Of a stretch of DNA of 5,435 nucleotides, positions 1 through 3,780 are shown piece by piece. How positions within the stretch are numbered: position 1 is the stretch's first letter; each line of letters starts with the position of its first letter. Source of the stretch: Rickettsia typhi (GTDB lineage: Bacteria; Pseudomonadota; Gammaproteobacteria; Burkholderiales; Burkholderiaceae_C); assembly GCA_943325485.2 (NCBI GenBank), contig CALPPP020000107.1, forward strand, positions 1 to 5,435. Reading direction: 5' to 3'. The translations under genes and the position numbers were made by a program. The notes under the pieces were generated by a model. The model saw only the letters and a list, made by a program, of their open reading frames with translations, made no database searches and was not told where the DNA came from.

Positions 1-424
1 CGCCAGCTTGTAGATCCCAACTTTCATCTTGCATCATCTGACGCAGGCCTTGAATCTCGTCCCCGTAAATCGCCCTGCCAGCCATCACCATTTTGAAACC
101 GTTGTAGTCCTTGGGGTTGTGGCTGCCAGTGATTTGTATGCCGCTGTGGCACAAGGTGTTAGCCGCGAAATAAAGCTGTGGCGTGGTGACCATGCCCACA
201 TCGATCACTTCTACACCGGCGTCCACCAAGCCTTGTATCAGCGCCGTTGCCAAAGAGGGCCCGCTCAGGCGACCATCACGACCCACAGCCACCTTGGTTT
301 CACCTTGCGCCAAAGCTTGGGTACCGAAAGCGCGTCCCAGCGCCTGAGCGACCGAAGGGTTAAGCGATGAAGGCACCACACCGCGAATGTCATAGGCCTT
401 AAAAACAGAGGCTTCAATTTGCAT
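1..424 (-). CDS. algC: Phosphomannomutase/phosphoglucomutase (AlgC type), N-terminal part, gene cut by window edge
   Basis: This gene encodes an alpha-D-phosphohexomutase, a cytoplasmic enzyme that interconverts the 1- and 6-phosphates of mannose or glucose and so supplies sugar nucleotides for exopolysaccharide and LPS. Only the first 141 codons are inside the window. I translated them by hand from the complement. Visible hallmarks are FKAYDIRGVVP near residues 8-18, VGRDGRLSGP at 47-56, QGLVDAGVEVIDVGMVTTP at 64-82, and the active-site loop TGSHNPKDYNGFK at 99-111. In this family Ser101 would carry the catalytic phosphate. The layout follows Pseudomonas AlgC closely, including TGSHNP where many relatives have TASHNP. 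ATG 424 puts the conserved FKAYDIRG motif at the usual distance from the N-terminus, and no in-frame ATG lies just upstream. There is no clear ribosome-binding site. The gene is divergent from ogt. Substrate preference (mannose versus glucose) cannot be decided from this fragment. Confidence 0.93.
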   Translation of the reverse strand, partial: MQIEASVFKAYDIRGVVPSSLNPSVAQALGRAFGTQALAQGETKVAVGRDGRLSGPSLATALIQGLVDAGVEVIDVGMVTTPQLYFAANTLCHSGIQITGSHNPKDYNGFKMVMAGRAIYGDEIQGLRQMMQDESWDLQAG

Positions 425-430
425 CGCGGT

Positions 431-436
431 ATTGTA
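431..436 (-). promoter_or_regulatory. Possible -10 element of algC, implying a leaderless or near-leaderless mRNA
   Basis: Read on the minus strand this is TACAAT, five of six bases matching the sigma70 -10 consensus. It lies six bases upstream of the algC ATG at 424, which would place transcription start at or next to the start codon. That would fit the absence of a Shine-Dalgarno sequence. No good -35 hexamer lies 16-18 bases upstream (AGGGGC or GGGGCT), so this rests on the -10 alone. Confidence 0.3.
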
Positions 437-472
437 GAAGCTGAGCTTGGCCAGCCCCTCATCGCTCCATCG

Positions 473-478
473 TATGAT
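473..478 (+). promoter_or_regulatory. Possible -10 element for ogt
   Basis: TATGAT matches five of six positions of the sigma70 -10 consensus and would place transcription start near 485, about 19 bases before the preferred ogt start at 504. The best -35-like hexamer, TTGGCC at 447-452, has a poor 20-base spacing. If real, this promoter argues against translation starts at 447, 474 or 477, which would lie upstream of the transcript start. Confidence 0.28.
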
Positions 479-503
479 GGATGACAAGACTTTCCCACGA
501 CAC

Positions 504-1022
504 ATGCTTTCCACGTCAGCTCGCGCCCCCTTTCAAGCCAACGTTTGGCAAATGCCGGTCAACTCGCCTTTGGGTTCACTCACCTTGGTTGCCAGCGACA
601 AAGGTTTGTGCGGCGTTTGGTTTGAAGACCAAGCCCACAAACCCGATTTGCGCCATCTTCCTTGGGGTCCATCCCAACATTGGTTGCGTTTAGCAAAAAC
701 CCAATTGGCCGAATACTTTGCAGGCAAGCGCAGCTCGTTTGATTTGCCTCTAGACCTGGCCAACGGCAGCGCTTTTCAGCAAAGCGTTTGGCAAGCCTTG
801 TTGCAAATACCCTATGGACGCTATTCCACTTATGGTGAATTGGCGCAGCACTTGGGCCAAGCCCAAGCCGCACGTGCAGTTGGTATGGCCGTGGGGCGTA
901 ATCCCTTGAGCATCATCGTGCCTTGTCACCGTGTGGTGGGTGCCAATGGCACCTTGACTGGTTACGCCGGTGGCTTGTGGCGAAAAATGGATTTGTTACA
1001 GCGCGAAGGTACGCTTTTGTGA
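504..1022 (+). CDS. ogt: Methylated-DNA--protein-cysteine S-methyltransferase (O6-alkylguanine-DNA alkyltransferase)
   Basis: This is a cytoplasmic suicide DNA-repair protein that moves the alkyl group from O6-alkylguanine (or O4-alkylthymine) to its own cysteine. With the start at ATG 504 it has 172 residues, usual for Ogt. The N-terminal domain (about 10-85) has the weakly conserved SPLGSLTLVASDKGLCGVWF strand region. The C-terminal domain (from about 90) contains FQQSVWQALLQIPYG, then YSTYGELA and RAVGMAVGRNPLSI with the Arg of the DNA-flipping helix. It ends with the active site VPCHRVVGANG (acceptor Cys141, codon 924-926) and the usual GYAGGLWRKMDLLQREG tail. The frame stays open to a TTG at 447, with ATGs at 474 and 477; none has a convincing ribosome-binding site. 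I prefer 504 because it fits the family length and lies downstream of a possible -10 box. Its stop codon overlaps the next gene's start. There is no Ada-type regulatory domain. Confidence 0.95.
   Translation: MLSTSARAPFQANVWQMPVNSPLGSLTLVASDKGLCGVWFEDQAHKPDLRHLPWGPSQHWLRLAKTQLAEYFAGKRSSFDLPLDLANGSAFQQSVWQALLQIPYGRYSTYGELAQHLGQAQAARAVGMAVGRNPLSIIVPCHRVVGANGTLTGYAGGLWRKMDLLQREGTLL
1005..1010 (+). promoter_or_regulatory. Ribosome-binding site deciding the GTG start of the EamA transporter
   Basis: GAAGGT lies within the end of ogt, eight bases before GTG 1019, and can pair with the 3' end of 16S rRNA. It supports GTG 1019 over the TTG at 923, which would overlap the conserved Ogt active-site region by about 100 bases. 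The start and the ogt stop share GTGA, a classic coupling arrangement. Confidence 0.6.
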
Positions 1023-1912
1023 CAGCTGCTTTGCGGTGGCGTCAATGGCTGCCAGAGTTTGTGCTGCTTGGCGTTATCTGGGGTTCGTCCTTTCTGTTCA
1101 TGCGAATGACATCGCAAGAGTTTGGCAGTTGGTCGACAGCGTGGCTGAGGGTGAGCGTGGCGTGGTTAACCTTGCTGCCATTTTTGCTTTGGCAAGGACA
1201 GGCGCATAGCCTTGGTCTTCATTGGAAACGAGTTTTGCCCATGGGCGTGGTGAACTCAGGCATTCCGTTTATTTGCTATGCCTATGCGGTGATGTCCATC
1301 ACCACAGGCTTGTCGTCCATTCTCAATTCCACCACCCCACTGTTTGGTGCATTGATCGCTTGGGTCTGGTTCAAGCAGCGCCCTGGCCGCTCACGCGGCT
1401 TGGGTTTGTTCTTAGGCTTTGCGGGGGCGGTGCTGCTGGCTTTGACCATGCCGGGTGGTGTGTCTTTCAAAGCGGGGGGGTCAGGGTGGGCGGTGCTGGC
1501 TTGTTTGTTGGCCACCACTTGCTACGGCTTGAGCACCCATTACTCGCAGCGATATTTAAGCGATGTGCCCACGATGACCATCGCTGCAGGCAGTCAACTG
1601 GGGGCGAGCTTGGTGCTGGCTTTGCCAGGCATTTGGTTTTGGCCTGAGCAGTGGCCCAGCGACAGCGCTTGGTGGAGCTTGCTGATGATTGGCGTGGTGT
1701 GCACCGGTCTGGCCTATGTGCTGTATTTCCGCTTGATCGCCAAGGTGGGGGCGTCGCGCACCATGACCGTGACCTATTTAATTCCGTTGTTTGCCAACGT
1801 TATCGGCATCATTTTCTTGGACGAGGTCATCACGACATGGGTGATTTTGTGCGCCGTCATGATCTTGACTGGCACCGCGCTGGCGGCGGGTTTGGTCAAG
1901 CTACCCCGCTGA
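1019..1912 (+). CDS. EamA/DMT-superfamily inner-membrane transporter
   Basis: This is a drug/metabolite-type permease of the 10-TMS EamA family; many members export amino acids or other metabolites. From GTG 1019 it has 297 residues, the normal length, and shows the two-fold EamA duplication. The first repeat (about 10-145) begins with LPEFVLLGVIWGSSFLFMR and contains TGLSSILNSTTPLFGALIAW at 96-115, a typical EamA helix. The second repeat (about 155-295) contains GVVCTGLAYVLYFRLIAKVG at 225-244, then SRTMTVTYLIPLFANVIG and a final helix after FLDE. Short basic loops such as KQRPGRSRG at 119-127 suggest the usual orientation. The start is set by the GAAGGT site and the 4-base overlap with ogt, so the two genes are probably co-transcribed. 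The shared operon need not mean shared function, and the substrate cannot be read from sequence. A run of seven G (1474-1480) encodes part of KAGGSG. Confidence 0.9.
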   Translation: MTAALRWRQWLPEFVLLGVIWGSSFLFMRMTSQEFGSWSTAWLRVSVAWLTLLPFLLWQGQAHSLGLHWKRVLPMGVVNSGIPFICYAYAVMSITTGLSSILNSTTPLFGALIAWVWFKQRPGRSRGLGLFLGFAGAVLLALTMPGGVSFKAGGSGWAVLACLLATTCYGLSTHYSQRYLSDVPTMTIAAGSQLGASLVLALPGIWFWPEQWPSDSAWWSLLMIGVVCTGLAYVLYFRLIAKVGASRTMTVTYLIPLFANVIGIIFLDEVITTWVILCAVMILTGTALAAGLVKLPR

Positions 1913-1936
1913 GCTGTGTAGTCGTGGCCCGCAGCC

Positions 1937-1965
1937 GTCATTGCGAGCGAAGCGAAGCAATCTTC
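1937..1965 (+). repeat. Outer inverted arm, left copy (29 bp)
   Basis: It begins GTCATTGCGAG and ends GCAATCTTC. By hand alignment it is identical, 29 of 29, to the reverse complement of 2438-2466. It starts 25 bases after the EamA stop codon. The internal repetition GCGAAGCGAAGC can itself pair partly with the ends ATTGC and GCAAT. Confidence 0.92.
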
Positions 1966-2013
1966 CGTCTTTGCGAAGCCCTTAGGGCTGAAGCAATCTT
2001 CCGTCGAGCGCCA

Positions 2014-2064
2014 CAGGCTCGGCCTCGCCTCCATGCTGTCACAACGTCGGCTTCGGCCGACCTG
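2014..2064 (+). repeat. Middle inverted arm, left copy (51 bp) with a UUCG-capped hairpin
   Basis: It runs from CAGGCTCGGCC to GGCCGACCTG and matches the reverse complement of 2297-2347 at 50 of 51 positions. It contains a local perfect hairpin: stem GTCGGC 2046-2051 with GCCGAC 2056-2061, closed by the loop TTCG (C-UUCG-G in RNA). The only mismatch between the two copies falls in this loop. Confidence 0.92.
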
Positions 2065-2100
2065 TAACGCTCGCCTTGCGAAACGGTCACTGTGAGAAGC

Positions 2101-2148
2101 TGTCATTCCGATTAACTGTCATTGCGATGAGCTGTCATTGCGAGGAGC
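2101..2148 (+). repeat. Tandem array, three 16-bp units
   Basis: Three consecutive units start at 2101, 2117 and 2133, each beginning TGTCATTSCGA: TGTCATTCCGATTAAC, TGTCATTGCGATGAGC, TGTCATTGCGAGGAGC. The third is the head of the inner inverted arm. The first two have no counterpart on the right side of the structure, so they look like later partial duplications of the arm's outer end. Confidence 0.85.
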
Positions 2149-2166
2149 GTAGCGACGAAGCAAACT
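2133..2166 (+). repeat. Inner inverted arm, left copy (34 bp)
   Basis: It runs from TGTCATTGCGAGGAGC to GACGAAGCAAACT and matches the reverse complement of 2237-2270 at 33 of 34 positions, with one G/T difference in the middle. The pair encloses a 70-base centre (2167-2236). Its last 13 bases are nearly repeated at 2167-2179. Confidence 0.92.
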
Positions 2167-2179
2167 GACGAAGCAATCT
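2154..2179 (+). repeat. 13-bp tandem duplication at the inner arm end
   Basis: GACGAAGCAAACT (2154-2166) is followed at once by GACGAAGCAATCT (2167-2179), 12 of 13 identical. The second copy carries the more usual GCAATC ending of this repeat type. The right inner arm has only the first version, so the second copy belongs to the unpaired centre. Confidence 0.75.
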
Positions 2180-2236
2180 CACTGCCTTGTCTATAGAAGT
2201 TAAGTAATTAGTCGGATTGTTATTGTTTGCTAAGTT

Positions 2237-2270
2237 AGTTTGCTTCGTCGCTAAGCTCCTCGCAATGACA
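2237..2270 (-). repeat. Inner inverted arm, right copy (34 bp)
   Basis: This is the partner of 2133-2166 on the opposite strand, differing at one base. It starts AGTTTGCTTCGTCG and ends CGCAATGACA on the plus strand. Confidence 0.92.
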
Positions 2271-2296
2271 AGGTAATTATTGGTAGGCGTGTGTTG

Positions 2297-2347
2297 CAGG
2301 TCGGCCGTAGCCGACGTTGTGACAGCATGGAGGCGAGGCCGAGCCTG
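2297..2347 (-). repeat. Middle inverted arm, right copy (51 bp) with a UACG-capped hairpin
   Basis: This is the partner of 2014-2064 on the opposite strand, 50 of 51 identical. Its local hairpin is GTCGGC 2300-2305 with GCCGAC 2310-2315. Read on the minus strand, equivalent to the plus strand of the left copy, the loop is TACG instead of TTCG. Both belong to the stable UNCG tetraloop class. Confidence 0.92.
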
Positions 2348-2390
2348 CGACATGCGCCGAGGCAGGGATTGCTTCAGCCCTACGGGCTTC

Positions 2391-2428
2391 GCAATGACGG
2401 TAAGGCCTCGCAATGACGGCAAGGCTTC
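2391..2428 (-). repeat. Tandem array, two 19-bp units plus a partial third
   Basis: On the plus strand the units are GCAATGACGGTAAGGCCTC (2391-2409) and GCAATGACGGCAAGGCTTC (2410-2428), differing at two positions, followed by a partial GCAATGACTGAAG that merges into the outer arm. They have no equal on the left side and account for 38 of the 42 extra bases between the right outer and middle arms. Confidence 0.85.
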
Positions 2429-2437
2429 GCAATGACT

Positions 2438-2466
2438 GAAGATTGCTTCGCTTCGCTCGCAATGAC
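2438..2466 (-). repeat. Outer inverted arm, right copy (29 bp)
   Basis: This is the perfect partner of 1937-1965. It ends only six bases from the hydrolase stop codon (2473-2475), so a hydrolase transcript would enter the structure almost at once after translation ends. Confidence 0.92.
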
Positions 2467-2472
2467 CGAGGG

Positions 2473-3318
2473 TCAGGCGCGAAGTTGCTGCATCAACAAG
2501 CCATGCAAATGCGAACCCGGTTTGGCCAATTCATTGACAATGCTGAAGTGGTGCAAGCCTTGCAAATCTTCTACTAAAGGCACACGTTCACGGCCCCATG
2601 CCTCTTGTATGAGATGGTTGTGACGAATAAATGCATCGCTCTCGAGCGCACCCGCCACACTGATCAAACTGCCAGAGGCAGGAGACGGCATCCAAGCTGG
2701 GCTGCAGCGCAGCACCTCGGACTCGGTCAGGTGCAAGGAGGATTGCAACATGGGCGAACGCATCACGCTGTCTAATTCGTAAAGACCCGAAATCGACAAC
2801 ACGCTTTTCACCAAATCAGCAGGCAAATCCGGCTGATAGCGCTGCCACTGACAAGCCATCATCATGGCAGCCAAATGCCCACCGGCGCTGTGACCTGCGA
2901 TGTGAATACGTGAGGGGTCGCCACCCCAGCGGTCGATACAGCGCCAAACCCAAGCCAGCGCCTTGACCATTTGCAGGACGATGTCAGGAATGGTCACTGC
3001 AGGGCAAAGAGCGTAATTGGGTACCACCACACAAGCCCCTTGCCCCACCAAGGCAGGCGCCACAAAGGAATGGTCTGATTTATCCAAAGAACGCCAATAG
3101 CCTCCATGGATGAACAGCACAACAGGTGCCTTGGGAGCAGCGGCTGGAAAAATATCGAGGGTTTCGCCAAGCCCAGAGCCGTAAGAGATATCGGTTAGGC
3201 CCTCTAGCAAACCTCTGGCTGTTGCAGATTCTTCTGCCCATTGGGCGAAATAGTCGGCGAAATCGGGCACACGCGCCCGATTGTTGTACATCTGATCGTA
3301 GTGATCGGGCGACAGCAA
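2473..3318 (-). CDS. Alpha/beta hydrolase, kynurenine-formamidase/HSL-like esterase
   Basis: This is a predicted cytoplasmic serine hydrolase of the alpha/beta fold, closest in motif pattern to bacterial kynurenine formamidase-like (arylformamidase) esterases. In 281 residues it shows the oxyanion-hole motif HGGYW at 71-75, the nucleophile elbow GHSAGGH at 142-148 (Ser144), a probable acid Asp228 in ALESDAF, and a probable His257 in GLHHFS. The N-terminus MLSPDHYDQMYNNRARVPDF resembles what I recall of Burkholderiales homologues, which have about ten residues before YNNRA. I therefore chose TTG 3318 over ATG 3291; neither has a good ribosome-binding site. TTG 3318 begins six bases after the bactofilin stop, so translation may depend on coupling. 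No other kynurenine-pathway gene is nearby, so an N-formylkynurenine substrate is unsupported; a general carboxylesterase is equally possible. It is the last gene of the M23-bactofilin operon. Confidence 0.88.
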   Translation of the reverse strand: MLSPDHYDQMYNNRARVPDFADYFAQWAEESATARGLLEGLTDISYGSGLGETLDIFPAAAPKAPVVLFIHGGYWRSLDKSDHSFVAPALVGQGACVVVPNYALCPAVTIPDIVLQMVKALAWVWRCIDRWGGDPSRIHIAGHSAGGHLAAMMMACQWQRYQPDLPADLVKSVLSISGLYELDSVMRSPMLQSSLHLTESEVLRCSPAWMPSPASGSLISVAGALESDAFIRHNHLIQEAWGRERVPLVEDLQGLHHFSIVNELAKPGSHLHGLLMQQLRA

Positions 3319-3324
3319 AGGGGT

Positions 3325-3756
3325 TTATTTGTTGGTTTGCGCCTGACGAATGGCGGTACTGGCTTCGGTGCTGGCGTTACCACCTGCGGGGTTTTGAATC
3401 ACCAAGCCCAGCAAACGCGCACCATGCTCGACTGCAATAGAGCCGTAGGAAATATCACCGTGGACCACGGAGTCTTTGTGGAATTCGACACGTTCAGAGG
3501 CGTAAATATTGCCTTCAACCTTACCCGCCACCATCACGCGGTGGGCAGTCACGTCGCCTGAGACTTCACCACTGGCCCCAATAGCCACGGTGACTTTGTG
3601 TTCCTTGGTGGTTTCAATATTGCCAACCACCTTGCCATCGATGCGAACGCTGTCGAGCAACACCAAGCGGCCATAAATTTGGGTGGTACGCCCAATAAGG
3701 GTTTCAAAACGTTCTTGCGAACTGGCCAAGGGCTTGTCGCGCAGTTTTTCAAACAT
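3325..3756 (-). CDS. Bactofilin (polymer-forming cytoskeletal protein)
   Basis: Bactofilins are small cytoplasmic proteins that polymerise without nucleotides into membrane-associated filaments and position cell-wall enzymes. This one has 143 residues, typical length. A short polar N-terminal tail (1-20) precedes a right-handed beta-helix core of about residues 21-122, made of short repeating strands rich in G, V and I: YGRLVLLDSVRIDGKVVGNIE, then VAIGASGEVSGDVTAHRVMV, AGKVEGNIYASERVEF, DSVVHGDISYGSIAVEHGARLLG. A flexible Ala/Ser/Thr-rich tail follows (about 123-143). ATG 3756 has a good Shine-Dalgarno GGAG at 3763-3766, six bases upstream. It starts 24 bases after the M23 peptidase stop, and the two gene products very likely work together: the filament recruits the peptidase. 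It belongs to the same family as Helicobacter/Proteus CcmA and Myxococcus BacM; I give no symbol because orthology is not shown. Confidence 0.95.
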   Translation of the reverse strand: MFEKLRDKPLASSQERFETLIGRTTQIYGRLVLLDSVRIDGKVVGNIETTKEHKVTVAIGASGEVSGDVTAHRVMVAGKVEGNIYASERVEFHKDSVVHGDISYGSIAVEHGARLLGLVIQNPAGGNASTEASTAIRQAQTNK

Positions 3757-3762
3757 GGAAGG

Positions 3763-3766
3763 CTCC
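3763..3766 (-). promoter_or_regulatory. Ribosome-binding site of the bactofilin gene
   Basis: GGAG on the minus strand with a six-base spacer before ATG 3756. It is the best Shine-Dalgarno in the operon, fitting high synthesis of a structural protein. Confidence 0.65.
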
Positions 3767-3780
3767 GGTAGGGGTTAGGG

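Larger units (their letters stand above)
1913..2472. repeat. Nested inverted-repeat cluster filling the convergent intergenic gap
   Basis: The whole 560-base gap between the stop codons of the EamA gene and the alpha/beta hydrolase is built from repeats and carries no credible gene. It contains three pairs of inverted arms nested in the same order on both sides: 1937-1965 with 2438-2466, 2014-2064 with 2297-2347, and 2133-2166 with 2237-2270. Two short tandem arrays lie between arms, and the centre of about 70 bases (2167-2236) is richer in AT. The recurring core is CATTGCGAG...GCAATC. From general knowledge, repeats with this core are scattered in the intergenic regions of many unrelated bacteria and yield spurious small ORFs (translations like FASLAMT or ARSLATKQ). 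Short ORFs in several frames here are of that kind. Transcripts from either side could fold into long hairpins, so the cluster may act in termination or mRNA 3'-end stability. That role is inferred. Confidence 0.9.

Noticed and set aside
29..370. Plus-strand open frame of 113 codons at the left edge
   Set aside because: It is antisense to algC, whose conserved motifs are unmistakable in the opposite strand.
447..503. N-terminal extension of Ogt starting at TTG 447 or ATG 474/477
   Set aside because: It has no ribosome-binding site, the extra residues match no Ogt feature, and the region carries possible promoter elements for both divergent genes.
1651..2067. Open frame of 138 codons on the plus strand running from the EamA gene into the repeats
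   Set aside because: It is a +1 shadow of the transporter followed by translated repeat sequence (ARSRHCERSEAIF), with no domain and no ribosome-binding site.
2135..2422. Open frame of 95 codons on the minus strand within the repeat cluster
   Set aside because: It is built entirely from inverted arms and tandem units, with typical repeat-derived peptide phrases and no sign of coding constraint.
1937..2466. Insertion sequence with terminal inverted repeats
   Set aside because: The ends are perfect inverted repeats, but there is no transposase frame and no clear target-site duplication next to 1937 and 2466. At most it is a non-autonomous element.
1913..2472. CRISPR array
   Set aside because: Repeats are inverted, of unequal length and adjacent or nested, without regularly spaced unique spacers; no cas gene is present.
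3757..3780. Telomere-like CCCTAACCCCTA run between the M23 and bactofilin genes
   Set aside because: Only about two imperfect units in a 24-base gap that also holds the bactofilin ribosome-binding site; chance similarity.
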